Part shown: positions 18,027 through 26,783 of the stretch, one piece after another
Numbering within the stretch: position 1 is the first letter of the stretch
How the letters are laid out: the number at the start of each line of letters is the position of its first letter
NCBI GenBank assembly: GCA_029859645.1
Contig: JAOUCS010000002.1
Location: 1-64,000, forward strand
Direction of reading: 5' to 3'
Origin: Lysobacterales bacterium
Lineage (GTDB): Bacteria > Pseudomonadota > Gammaproteobacteria > Xanthomonadales > SZUA-36
Length of the DNA stretch: 64,000 nt
The notes under the pieces: model-generated
Database searches by the model: none
The model's input: the letters and a program-made list of their open reading frames with translations, nothing else
Told to the model about the DNA's origin: nothing
Program-made: the position numbers and the translations under genes

Positions 18027-18074
18027 TCTACCGCGTCACGCATGGATTGCATGGCAACAAGAATACCCCAAAAT

Positions 18075-18254
18075 TCAGATTTCTATCATTTCAAAATCTT
18101 CTTTTCCCGCACCACAGTCGGGGCAGACCCAGTATTCAGGCACATCTTCCCAGCGAGTTCCGGGCGCCAGCCCTTCTTCGGGCGCACCTTTTTCTTCCTC
18201 GTATATCCAGCCGCAGATGATACACATCCAGTTTTTGTATTCGGTTTCGTTCAA
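18075..18254 (-). CDS. Rubredoxin
   Basis: 59 residues, an iron-only electron carrier in the cytosol. The four iron ligands are C11 and C14 (CIICG) and C44 and C47 (CPDCG), with the conserved WIYEEEKG and GTRWEDVPEYWVCP. The start is TTG at 18254, chosen because AAGGTGA lies seven bases upstream and an in-frame stop sits just beyond; no ATG precedes the first cysteine pair except one immediately before C11. It is divergent from hemL with 52 bases between, an arrangement seen in other gammaproteobacteria. Confidence 0.92.
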   Translation of the reverse strand: MNETEYKNWMCIICGWIYEEEKGAPEEGLAPGTRWEDVPEYWVCPDCGAGKEDFEMIEI

Positions 18255-18306
18255 TTTCTTTCACCTTGCCGTAAAAAAGTAGCGTAGTTTGCCATACAAT
18301 ACGCCG

Positions 18307-19587
18307 ATGAACAGCAGCAAAGAACTGATTTCCCGGGCCCGTCTGCACATTCCAGGCGGTGTGAATTCTCCCGTCCGTGCTTTCAATGGTGTCGGTGGCG
18401 ACCCCGTTTTCTTCGAAAGAGCCGAAGGGGCTTGCATGTACGATGTCGAGGGCCGGGCTTACATTGACTATGTCGGCTCCTGGGGGCCCATGATCACGGG
18501 CCATGCGCATCCGGAGATCATTAGCGCGGTACAGGAGGCGGCATCAAAAGGGCTCAGCTTCGGCGCACCGTGCCCGGCCGAGGTGGATATGGCCGAGCGC
18601 TTGTGTGACATCGTGCCGGGAATGGACATGGTGCGAATGGTCAATTCAGGCACCGAGGCCACCATGAGCGCCATTCGTGTCGCCCGCGCGGCCACTGGTC
18701 GCGATCTCATCATCAAGTTCGAAGGCTGCTATCACGGACATGCCGACAGTTTCCTGGTGAAGGCCGGCAGTGGCGCACTGACGCTCGGCGTTCCAACTTC
18801 TCCAGGGGTGCCGCCGGCAGTGGCGGACCTGACCCTCACGTTGCCGTACAACGACCTGGCGGCAGTGACGGACTGCCTGGCCGGGCAGGGTAGTGAAGTC
18901 GCTGCCATCATCGTCGAGCCGGTCGCCGGCAATATGAACTGTATTCCGCCGGTACCTGGATACCTTGAAGGTTTGCGGTCAGCCTGCGACCAATACGGCT
19001 GCCTGTTGATCTTCGATGAGGTCATGACCGGTTTCCGGGTCGCGCTGGAAGGTGCCCAGGGGCTATATGGCATAACGCCGGACCTCTCCACATTTGGCAA
19101 AGTCATCGGTGGCGGCATGCCGGTTGGCGCGTTCGGTGGCAAGAAGAAGTTCATGGAGCAGGTTGCGCCGAGCGGGCCGGTGTACCAGGCGGGCACACTT
19201 TCCGGTAATCCTGTTGCGATGGCCGCAGGGCTGGCAAACCTGAACCTGATCACCCGGCAAGGGTTTTTCGAAGAACTGACGCTTAAAACCAAACGACTGG
19301 TTGACGGCATCCAGCGGGCTGCCGAGCAGGCGGGGGTTCCGTTCAGGACAACCCGGGTGGGCGGCATGTTTGGCCTGTTCTTTACCGAAGCCGAACAGGT
19401 GGTCAATTTCGCAGAAGCGGGCCAGTGCGATATAGAGGCTTTCAAGACTTTTTATCACGGCATGCTGGACCGGGGGGTCTACCTGGCGCCGTCCGCCTAT
19501 GAAGCCGGCTTCATTTCATCCGCGCACACAGACGAGCACATCGCCGCCACCATTGCCGCCGCCCGGGAAGCGTTCAGCGAGCTTTGA
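18307..19587 (+). CDS. hemL: Glutamate-1-semialdehyde 2,1-aminomutase
   Basis: 426 residues, same length as the E. coli enzyme. A PLP enzyme converting glutamate-1-semialdehyde to 5-aminolevulinate in the C5 haem pathway. The family N-terminus ([18 protein letters not shown]), the PLP region [18 protein letters not shown] and the Schiff-base lysine K265 in [13 protein letters not shown] are all present. An in-frame TTG upstream (18289) is not needed. The stop overlaps the convergent acyltransferase gene by 14 bases. Confidence 0.97.
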   Translation: MNSSKELISRARLHIPGGVNSPVRAFNGVGGDPVFFERAEGACMYDVEGRAYIDYVGSWGPMITGHAHPEIISAVQEAASKGLSFGAPCPAEVDMAERLCDIVPGMDMVRMVNSGTEATMSAIRVARAATGRDLIIKFEGCYHGHADSFLVKAGSGALTLGVPTSPGVPPAVADLTLTLPYNDLAAVTDCLAGQGSEVAAIIVEPVAGNMNCIPPVPGYLEGLRSACDQYGCLLIFDEVMTGFRVALEGAQGLYGITPDLSTFGKVIGGGMPVGAFGGKKKFMEQVAPSGPVYQAGTLSGNPVAMAAGLANLNLITRQGFFEELTLKTKRLVDGIQRAAEQAGVPFRTTRVGGMFGLFFTEAEQVVNFAEAGQCDIEAFKTFYHGMLDRGVYLAPSAYEAGFISSAHTDEHIAATIAAAREAFSEL

Positions 19588-20731
19588 CCTGCCGATAGCT
19601 TTTGAGCCGGTAAAATGGTCGTTCCACCAGGAAGTAGCTGAGGCTTGCAACCATGACAACGCTGACGGTGGCAAGGGGAAAGGTCATCCAGTGAGGCCAG
19701 TCCGTGTAATTCTCCCCGGCCATTAGTTGCAATTGTCGCATGACCACGAAGTGCCACAGATACAGGCTGTAGGAAATCAGGCCAAGAAAGTAGATGGGCC
19801 GGTTGGCGAGCAGCAACGTTCCGATTCGCGATCCCCAGTAGAGACTCAGCACAGCAATGGAAAGAGGCAGGCCCAGCACCAGTGGCGCGACAACCATTCC
19901 CCAGTGCCCAAGCCAGTAGTCTGCACCGGCGGACAGCACCACGTTCCACAGCCAGAACGCCGGTAGCAGCAGGCCCAGCAGGAACATTAAGTCCAGCACC
20001 CATGCGGCAGGGCGCGGCCGTTCATGAACCGCAGCATTCTGCACCACCAGTGCTGCTGTAGCCCCCAGCAGAAACTCGGCAAGGTTACCCGGTAACTGAG
20101 AGGCCGCCAGAAAAGCCTGTGCGCTGCCCGCAGTGCCAAAATGCGCCCCGGCCCAGGCCCGGTAAAGCACGCTGATCAAAAGCCCGCCAAGCAGTATGGG
20201 AATCCAGCGCCGAGGGTTCAGGAAGGGTGCGAGTAGAGGCAATAGCAAGTAAAAACCCATTTCCACTGGCAGGGTCCACCAGATGCCGACCAGCGGCCGT
20301 ACGGGTTCCCAGCCGATATTGAAGAACATCACCAGGTGCGCCAGGAATTCGGAAATGCCAAGCGACTGCCAGACTGTGAACCAGCTACCGACAGCCAGGA
20401 TAATGAACAGCTGGGCATAGTAGGCGGGAAAAACCCGCAGAAACCGCCGCCTGAAATAAGGTTTCAGCGGTGGCAGGGGCTGCCGTTCGAGGGCTGCACG
20501 GGCGAAGGGCAGGCTCAGTAAAAACCCGCTGAGAACGAAGAAAAAATCCACGCCGACGAAACCGAATCCCAACGGAAACTGCAATGCCTTGCCGATCAGT
20601 GGCACGGCGAGATCCAGCCGGATGCCCGGGTGCAGTACTTCGTAGTGATAGAGAAAGACCAGGAAAGCGGCTACACCGCGCAGGCCCGTCAGCGCCGCTA
20701 TGTATTGCCGATCCCCTTGGGGTGTCACCAT
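19574..20731 (-). CDS. Acyltransferase 3 (AT3/OafA-type) membrane protein
   Basis: 385 residues with about ten hydrophobic segments. The family signature is clear at the N-terminus: [20 protein letters not shown] (the catalytic-type histidine), then [12 protein letters not shown] and [12 protein letters not shown], with [13 protein letters not shown] near the end. AT3 proteins move acyl groups onto surface glycans or small molecules across the inner membrane. No SGNH domain is attached. It is 12 bases downstream of the SDR gene and likely co-transcribed. Acceptor unknown. Confidence 0.9.
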   Translation of the reverse strand: MVTPQGDRQYIAALTGLRGVAAFLVFLYHYEVLHPGIRLDLAVPLIGKALQFPLGFGFVGVDFFFVLSGFLLSLPFARAALERQPLPPLKPYFRRRFLRVFPAYYAQLFIILAVGSWFTVWQSLGISEFLAHLVMFFNIGWEPVRPLVGIWWTLPVEMGFYLLLPLLAPFLNPRRWIPILLGGLLISVLYRAWAGAHFGTAGSAQAFLAASQLPGNLAEFLLGATAALVVQNAAVHERPRPAAWVLDLMFLLGLLLPAFWLWNVVLSAGADYWLGHWGMVVAPLVLGLPLSIAVLSLYWGSRIGTLLLANRPIYFLGLISYSLYLWHFVVMRQLQLMAGENYTDWPHWMTFPLATVSVVMVASLSYFLVERPFYRLKSYRQVKAR

Positions 20732-20743
20732 GGTGACGGGCTG

Positions 20744-21571
20744 TTAACCATCCAGGAAAAGATCCTTCATCAGGGCCACGCCGGGTTTTACAGAGTAGGA
20801 TGAAAAGTCCTTGACCCCGGTACCACGAAGCACGTCCTCGTCCAGGTAAAAGTTGCCGGTGCAGATGCGGGCGTTTTGGCAGAGGATTGCGTGAGCGGCA
20901 TCGGCCATGATCGCTTCGGTGCGGCAATTATCGGGGCTGATCGCGCCGTCCAGCATGTTCAGCGCCGCGGTCGCGATGACGGTCCTGGGCCACAAAGCAT
21001 TGAATGCAATGCCATCCTTGCGAAACTCCTCCGCCATACCCAGCACACACATGCTCATGCCGTACTTGGCCATGGTGTAAGCGACATGGTCGCGAAACCA
21101 GTGTGCCTTCATATTCAGGGGCGGAGACAGGTTCAGCACATGGGGATTGTCGGAATTCTTCAGGTGGGGAATACAGGCCCTTGACATCAGGTAAGTGCCG
21201 CGAACATTGGTACTAAACATCAGGTCATAACGTTTGACCGGCAATTCCAGAGTTCCTTGCAGCATGATCGCACTGGCGTTGTTGACCAGTACGTCCAGCT
21301 TGCCGAATCGGTCGATCGTAGCGGACACCGCCTGATCAATGGACTCTTCATCCCTGACGTCCATCCGGATAGCCAGGCCTTGTCCACCTGCCGCCTCGAT
21401 TTCTTCGACAGTGGTGTGAATAGTGCCGGGCAGAACCGGATGCTTTCGGTCCGTCTTGGCAGCAATGGCAACATGGGCGCCGTCCCGTGCCGCCCGCAGT
21501 GCAATAGCTTTGCCAATTCCCCTGGAACCACCGGTTATCAGCAGAGTTTTTCCGGCCAGACTTGACCCCAT
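20744..21571 (-). CDS. Short-chain dehydrogenase/reductase, HSDL2-like
   Basis: 275 residues. NAD(P)-binding TGGSRGIG (residues 13-20), NNAS (97-100), and catalytic S149, Y165 and K169 (AYTMAKYG). The stretch NPHVLNLSPPLNMKAHWFRD and CVLGMAEEFRKDGIAFNALWP is typical of the N-terminal domain of HSDL2, a lipid or sterol-type dehydrogenase; the SCP2 domain of animal HSDL2 is absent. Starts after AAAGGAG at good spacing. First gene of a two-gene unit with the acyltransferase. Confidence 0.9.
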   Translation of the reverse strand: MGSSLAGKTLLITGGSRGIGKAIALRAARDGAHVAIAAKTDRKHPVLPGTIHTTVEEIEAAGGQGLAIRMDVRDEESIDQAVSATIDRFGKLDVLVNNASAIMLQGTLELPVKRYDLMFSTNVRGTYLMSRACIPHLKNSDNPHVLNLSPPLNMKAHWFRDHVAYTMAKYGMSMCVLGMAEEFRKDGIAFNALWPRTVIATAALNMLDGAISPDNCRTEAIMADAAHAILCQNARICTGNFYLDEDVLRGTGVKDFSSYSVKPGVALMKDLFLDG

Positions 21572-21656
21572 GTCCCAACTCCTTTCAAATCAAACCCGTA
21601 TTATAACGGGCAGTCGGTCTTTACATCGGGTCCTTTGAATTCCCGGGGGTTATGGT

Positions 21657-23645
21657 TTGGATACAAGCTGGACACAGGAACTGCTGAGTTGGCTAAACGC
21701 CCACCCGGGCTGGGGTTTTGCCATCGTGTTCCTGGTCGCATTATTTGAGTCACTGGTCCTGGTTGGCATCCTGTTACCGGGGATTGTCATCCTGTTCGGT
21801 GTGGGAACACTGATCGGTCTGGGTATCCTGGAGTTGCTGCCTATCTGGCTGGCGGCAACGACCGGAGCATTCATCGGTGATTTCCTGAGTTACCTGTTGG
21901 GGCACCGGTTCAAAGCGCACCTGCTGGATATCTGGCCGTTTTCGCGCTACCCCGCGCTGATGGAGAGGGGCACCCGTTTTTTTCATGCACACGGCGCGAA
22001 AAGTGTCGTAGCCGGTCGGTTTATCGGTCCATTACGCCCGATTATCCCGGCGGTTGCCGGGATGATGGGCATGAAGCCTGGCAGGTTTATCGCCGTGGAT
22101 GTTCCGGCCTGTATCACGTGGGCGCCCTCGTTCCTGTTGCCCGGTTTGTTATTCGGGGCCTCGCTCGAAGTGGCGTCCGAATACACCGGCAGGCTCACCG
22201 TCATGCTGGTCATCCTGGTTGTCATTCTTTGGATGACCTGGTGGTTGATCCGGCTGGTTTACGAACCCCTTGCGACCCGGTCTGCTCGCTGGATGCGGCA
22301 TGGCATCCGCTGGAGCCGGCGCCATCCGGTTCTGGGCCGGGTTGCCGGTCCGGTTCTCGATCCCACCCGTGGAGAAACCCTTTCTGTCACGATGATGGGC
22401 GTGCTGCTGGTGTTCGTATTCTGGGGCCTGCTGATGCTGCTGTTCCTGTCGCCCTTTTCCTCTCAACCTGAAACGCTGGACCAGGCCGTGATGAACCTGG
22501 CTCTGGCTTTGCGAAACCACCTGGCTGACCCGGTGATGGTCTCCATTTCACAACTGTCGCGATGGCCGGTTTCGGTTTTCTCCGCCGTCGCCCTGCTGCT
22601 TTGGCTGCTGGGCGCCGGGCGCAGAAATGCGGCTAAACACTGGGTGATCGCCATTGGCGGCGGTGCTCTGCTTCACCTCCTTTTGTCGTGGAGTCTACGC
22701 ACAACGCCGCAAGTGCTGGAAATGACTGTTCCCGCCCTGCAAGGCCCCAGTGCGGCGATGAGCCTGCCTACCGTGGTACTGATGTTTTTCGCGATCATGG
22801 AGGCAGGTGAGCTGCCTCGCAAACACCGGCAGTGGCCATACCTGGTCGCGGCATTGCTACTGATCCTGCTGGCCCTGGCCCGGCTATACCTTGGGATGGA
22901 ATGGTTAAGCGGTGCACTGATGGGCCTGGTCAGCGGGCTCGCATGGACCGCGATCGTAGGAATCGCCTATCGGCAGCGAGCGGATCGACGGTTTTCCGGA
23001 GCGACCGCCAGCCTGATTTTTTACGGGTCTTTTCTCGCGCTGTTCTCGTGGCAGGTCAACGAGCACCTGGCCGAAGATCTGGTGGTGCTCAAATCGCCGA
23101 CCGTTCTGCAGGACATGGACCTGCAGGCATGGTGGGAGTCGGAATGGAGAGAACTCCCGATGGAGCGGACGAAACTGTCGTCTGTGGCTTCCCGCAGGTT
23201 CAATGCCCAGGTTGCGGTAGATCCGGAAGAGCTGTCCGGATTGTTGCAACAGAGTGGCTGGGAGCCTGTGCCGGACACGGATTGGCGTTGGATCATCCAG
23301 GCGCTGAATCCGAAACCCGACCAGGCGAGCCTGCCGCTACTGGGGCGCGCATTCCAGGGTCGTTCGGAGGCATTGATGCTGCAAAAAAACCTGGAAACGG
23401 AAGGGCGGCTTCTGACTATTCGCCTGTGGGATTCGGGTTTTCGGCTGTTGCCCGGCCAACAGGTGCTCTACCTTGGCCAGTTATCCGAGGAAGTGCTGGT
23501 CCAGCGCCTGGGGTTGTTCAGTTACTGGCGTTCGAGCCCGGTAGGCCCACACCGATTTGCACCGTTAAGGGAGCCGTTGTCGGAACTGCAACAAAAACGG
23601 GTCGATGACAGGCTGCTGCTGATCCGCTCAGTTCAGGCGGATTGA
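21657..23645 (+). CDS. DedA / PAP2-like / LssY-C membrane protein
   Basis: 662 residues. Residues 1-200 are a DedA-family domain (IVFLVALFESLVLVGILLPG, GAFIGDFLSYLLGHRF, VVAGRFIGPLRPIIPAVAG), linked to membrane lipid handling. Residues about 245-450 form a PAP2-type transmembrane domain whose catalytic motifs are lost: the PSGH site reads P364-S365-A366-A367, and the SRxxxxxHxxxD site reads A408-R409 with E415 and G419. Residues about 470-662 are an LssY_C-type domain. Start is TTG at 21657; an ATG at 21652 is out of frame. Phosphatase activity is unlikely. The end overlaps the convergent LON-domain gene by 13 bases. Confidence 0.87.
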   Translation: MDTSWTQELLSWLNAHPGWGFAIVFLVALFESLVLVGILLPGIVILFGVGTLIGLGILELLPIWLAATTGAFIGDFLSYLLGHRFKAHLLDIWPFSRYPALMERGTRFFHAHGAKSVVAGRFIGPLRPIIPAVAGMMGMKPGRFIAVDVPACITWAPSFLLPGLLFGASLEVASEYTGRLTVMLVILVVILWMTWWLIRLVYEPLATRSARWMRHGIRWSRRHPVLGRVAGPVLDPTRGETLSVTMMGVLLVFVFWGLLMLLFLSPFSSQPETLDQAVMNLALALRNHLADPVMVSISQLSRWPVSVFSAVALLLWLLGAGRRNAAKHWVIAIGGGALLHLLLSWSLRTTPQVLEMTVPALQGPSAAMSLPTVVLMFFAIMEAGELPRKHRQWPYLVAALLLILLALARLYLGMEWLSGALMGLVSGLAWTAIVGIAYRQRADRRFSGATASLIFYGSFLALFSWQVNEHLAEDLVVLKSPTVLQDMDLQAWWESEWRELPMERTKLSSVASRRFNAQVAVDPEELSGLLQQSGWEPVPDTDWRWIIQALNPKPDQASLPLLGRAFQGRSEALMLQKNLETEGRLLTIRLWDSGFRLLPGQQVLYLGQLSEEVLVQRLGLFSYWRSSPVGPHRFAPLREPLSELQQKRVDDRLLLIRSVQAD

Positions 23646-24217
23646 AATCGGGGCATGATATCAAGCAGGTTCTGCAATCGTTCGACCGGGTCGGACATCT
23701 CCAGCAGGTGCTGTTTCTCGATGCTTGCCAGCGGCAGCAGTTCGGACAAGCGGTAGCCCAGCCAGGCGGCGTCCTGGAGCTTTTCAGGCGCGTAATCCGG
23801 GTACTGGTGCGAGACTTTCTCCATGAACCGGGCCAGCACGTCGCTCAGGACGGAATAAGCTTCGGGAACGGTTTGTTCAGGTGCCTCGGGTATAACGTTG
23901 ACCTGTGCCCTGAACAGGCCATCCTCCTGTTGCCACACATCTTCTGTTCTGAACCTGAGTACACCGGTGGCCGCAACGCCGAGAAGGCCATCTTCCAGCG
24001 TATACCAGTCGACGACATCGGCGTAGGTTCCCACCAGCGCTGTTTTGACGGGCGAAACCGCCTCCTCTCCATCCCGGATCAGGCAGACCCCAAAGCCCGT
24101 ATCGTTGCGGGCGCAGTCCCGCACCATGGTCAGGTAGCGCTGCTCGAAAATCCGCAATGGCAGGTAGCCGCCGGGGAACAGCACGGTTCGAAGTGGGAAA
24201 AGCGGGATTTCAATCAT
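23633..24217 (-). CDS. LON N-terminal substrate-binding domain protein
   Basis: 194 residues: MIEIPLFPLRTVLFPGGYLP LRIFEQRYLTMVRDC is the hallmark start of stand-alone LON substrate-binding-domain proteins. No ATPase or protease domain follows. The ATG at 24217 overlaps the mpl stop (within ATGATTGA), giving a coupled start; an upstream in-frame start at 24274 lies deep in mpl and is rejected. Role unknown; presumably binds peptides or protein substrates. Last gene of the adk-mpl unit. Confidence 0.86.
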   Translation of the reverse strand: MIEIPLFPLRTVLFPGGYLPLRIFEQRYLTMVRDCARNDTGFGVCLIRDGEEAVSPVKTALVGTYADVVDWYTLEDGLLGVAATGVLRFRTEDVWQQEDGLFRAQVNVIPEAPEQTVPEAYSVLSDVLARFMEKVSHQYPDYAPEKLQDAAWLGYRLSELLPLASIEKQHLLEMSDPVERLQNLLDIMPRFQSA

Positions 24218-25577
24218 TTTCAGGTGCGGCAACAGACTGTGTAAACCTGGCAGGCGCAGAGTCAAAGCCGCCATTGCTCATGAATATCACGTGGTCACCC
24301 GGCTGCACAGCATCGAGCATTTGGGTCAACATGTCTTCACTGCGGGTCACCACGCGGCCACGGCCTTCCAGCGGCGCGAGGGTCTCCTGTGGGTCCCAGT
24401 CAATGCCATCGCCGGCCATCAGCCAGACCCGGTCGGCCGGCATCAGGGCAGGGCCCAGTTCACTGGCATGGACACCGGCGCGCATGGTATTGCTGCGTGG
24501 CTCGAGAGCAACCAGAACCCGTGCGTTGCCAACGCGTCGGCGCAATCCTTCCAGCGTCAATCGAATCGCTGTCGGGTGGTGTGCAAAATCATCATATACA
24601 TGGATACCTTTTGCATCGGCTATCAGCTCCATGCGTCTCTTGACACCCTTGAACGATGCCAGGGCATCGACGGCCGTTCGCGGGTCGACTCCGGCCGCCA
24701 CCGCAGAGGCCACTGCCGCACAGGCGTTCATGGCGTTATGGCGCCCATAATGGGACCAGGCCAGATTTCCGATTTGCTGGTCCCGGAAACGGAATGCCAG
24801 TTCGCTGCCGTCCTGCTTGAGCATTTCGACCTGCCAGTCCTGCGCTTCCTCCATTGAGAACGTCTGCAGCTGACTCCAGCAACCTCTTTCCAGTACGGCT
24901 TCCAGCCGGGAGTCCTGGGCGTTGCTGATGATCGTTCCGTTACCGGGGATCGTTCTGACCAGGTGGTGGAACTGGGTTTGAATGGCCTTGAGATCCTCGT
25001 AAATATCGGCGTGATCAAACTCCAGATTATTGAGGATCAAGGTGGCCGGCCGGTAATGCACGAACTTTGCGCGCTTATCGAAGAAAGCCGTGTCATATTC
25101 ATCGGCCTCCACCACGAATAAGTCTTTCCCGTCCCGCGCGGACTGGCCAAAGTTTTCCGGTACGCCACCGATCAGGAAGCCCGGTTCAAGCCCGGCGGTT
25201 TCAAGAATCCAGGCAGCCATGCTGGCGGTGGTGGTTTTACCATGAGTGCCGGCAACGGCGATGACTGACTTGCCACGCAGGTAGTTTTCACCCAGCCATC
25301 GTGGGCCGGACGTGTATTCGATGCCGTTGTTGAGGACATATTCAATGGCAGGGTTGCCCCTGCTGAGGGCATTCCCGATTACGACGAGGTCGGGTGCCGG
25401 GTCCAGGTGGTCTGCCGAGTAACCTTCATACAATTCGATGCCCTCGGCGGCCAGTTGCGTGCTCATGGGAGGGTAAGTGTGCTGATCAGAACCGGAAACC
25501 CGGTGGCCGGCCCGTTTAGCCAGTAATGCCACCCCACCCATAAAGGTTCCGCAGGCTCCAAGAATGTGAATATGCAT
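24210..25577 (-). CDS. mpl: UDP-N-acetylmuramate:L-alanyl-gamma-D-glutamyl-meso-diaminopimelate ligase
   Basis: 455 residues. A Mur-ligase family enzyme that joins recycled murein tripeptide to UDP-MurNAc in the cytosol. The N-terminus MHIHILGACGTFMGGVALLA is characteristic of Mpl, distinct from MurC. The ATP site is G110-THGKTTT-117, and VVEADEYDTAFFDKRAKFVH, LEFDHADIY and VYDDFAHHPTAI follow. It is preceded after eight bases by the membrane-protein gene and followed with overlap by the LON-domain gene. Confidence 0.96.
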   Translation of the reverse strand: MHIHILGACGTFMGGVALLAKRAGHRVSGSDQHTYPPMSTQLAAEGIELYEGYSADHLDPAPDLVVIGNALSRGNPAIEYVLNNGIEYTSGPRWLGENYLRGKSVIAVAGTHGKTTTASMAAWILETAGLEPGFLIGGVPENFGQSARDGKDLFVVEADEYDTAFFDKRAKFVHYRPATLILNNLEFDHADIYEDLKAIQTQFHHLVRTIPGNGTIISNAQDSRLEAVLERGCWSQLQTFSMEEAQDWQVEMLKQDGSELAFRFRDQQIGNLAWSHYGRHNAMNACAAVASAVAAGVDPRTAVDALASFKGVKRRMELIADAKGIHVYDDFAHHPTAIRLTLEGLRRRVGNARVLVALEPRSNTMRAGVHASELGPALMPADRVWLMAGDGIDWDPQETLAPLEGRGRVVTRSEDMLTQMLDAVQPGDHVIFMSNGGFDSAPARFTQSVAAPEND

Positions 25578-25585
25578 AGCAGTGA

Positions 25586-26080
25586 CTATCCGAACAGGGT
25601 TCTAAGCGACATGAAAGTGACGGCAAATATCAGCACGGCCAGCAGCGCGCCGATTCCAAACTTGACCGACAGGGCATGGCGGTAAATATGCGCATCCACG
25701 AGCAGGCTCCAGCCGAACAGGACCAGGTACATAAGGGCAAGGTCAGGTTGTGGTTTACCCGGATCGACACGGCTGAGAATCAACAGCGACAGCAGCCCGA
25801 ATACAAACCCGGTACCGGCAAGGGCAGCCAGGGTTTGCGGCACGCGAGCCTGGAATTGACGCAGATTCAGTAGCAAGGCAACCATTCCGAACTGAAGGCC
25901 GATCGCTACCAGGCTGCGCGGTGCGCCATCGGAATCGCCCATGATCTGATCAGCGATGAAACCCTGGCTGATATAGGCAAGCGCCAGCGCAACAGCCAGC
26001 AGCCAGCCACCAGGCAGGTCCTGTGGCCCGGATCGCAAACGGAGCATATTAAGCAGCGTCGGGATAATATGGCCCGTCAT
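25586..26080 (-). CDS. Hypothetical inner-membrane protein
   Basis: 164 residues with four predicted transmembrane segments (LLAVALALAYISQGFI, LVAIGLQFGMVALLLNL, TLAALAGTGFVFGLLSLLIL, ALMYLVLFGWSLLVDAHIY) and a fifth near the C-terminus. I do not recognise the family. The frame runs far upstream, but GAGG seven bases before the ATG at 26080 and the hydrophobic profile fix the start; the longer version would overlay adk. It lies 28 bases after adk and 8 before mpl, so it is probably co-transcribed. Confidence 0.75.
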   Translation of the reverse strand: MTGHIIPTLLNMLRLRSGPQDLPGGWLLAVALALAYISQGFIADQIMGDSDGAPRSLVAIGLQFGMVALLLNLRQFQARVPQTLAALAGTGFVFGLLSLLILSRVDPGKPQPDLALMYLVLFGWSLLVDAHIYRHALSVKFGIGALLAVLIFAVTFMSLRTLFG

Positions 26081-26108
26081 TTGAGCCTCGTGGTTGCTGG
26101 CCGGCAGA

Positions 26109-26684
26109 TCAGGCCTCCGATCGCATCTGAAGAACGCCCTTGATACGCTGGAACACTTCCTCGATGGATCCTTCGCCCAGAACCCGGGAAAGTACACCTT
26201 TGCCGGCGTAGTAATCAACAACGGGGGCCGTTTGCGCCGCATAGACTTCCATCCGTTTGCGCACGGTCTCCTCCGTGTCATCACTGCGGCCTTCTTCCGC
26301 CGCACGTTTGGCGATGCGGGCAATAACCATCTCGACATCGACATCGATCTGGAGCGCCTCTTCGACAGGCTGCTCAAGGCGGTTGAGTAAATCATCAAGC
26401 GCCTCCGCCTGCACGAGATTGCGCGGGTAGCCGTCAAGGATAAAACCGCCACCTATGTCAGGCCGTGACAGGCGCTCTTCGATCAGTCCGAGCATGATTT
26501 CGTCAGAGACCAGTTCACCCCGATCCATCACGCCCTTGGCCTGCAAACCCAGTGCTGAACCGGCTTTAACGGCCGAACGCAAGAGTTCACCGGTGGATAT
26601 ATGAGGAAGGCCAAGTTCTTTCACCAGCAATGCCGCCTGGGTGCCTTTGCCGGATCCGGGGGCGCCGAGCAATACGATTCGCAT
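26109..26684 (-). CDS. adk: Adenylate kinase
   Basis: 191 residues. Interconverts ATP + AMP and 2 ADP. P-loop GAPGSGKGTQAALL at residues 7-20, GELLRSAV, the GFILDGYPRN motif and ETVRKRMEVY are conserved. The LID domain is short and lacks the zinc cysteines, so it is the short bacterial or eukaryotic AK1-like form rather than the 214-residue E. coli type. It is divergent from the PPi-phosphofructokinase gene (99 bases apart) and heads the operon with mpl. Confidence 0.96.
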   Translation of the reverse strand: MRIVLLGAPGSGKGTQAALLVKELGLPHISTGELLRSAVKAGSALGLQAKGVMDRGELVSDEIMLGLIEERLSRPDIGGGFILDGYPRNLVQAEALDDLLNRLEQPVEEALQIDVDVEMVIARIAKRAAEEGRSDDTEETVRKRMEVYAAQTAPVVDYYAGKGVLSRVLGEGSIEEVFQRIKGVLQMRSEA

Positions 26685-26783
26685 AAGGTGCTATCCGTCC
26701 ACTAGAATAAGGGGCTAACGCTAACCGCTCATAAACCGCAAGTCAATCTGACATTCTTGAGTACAGATGGGAGCCTCGAACAG

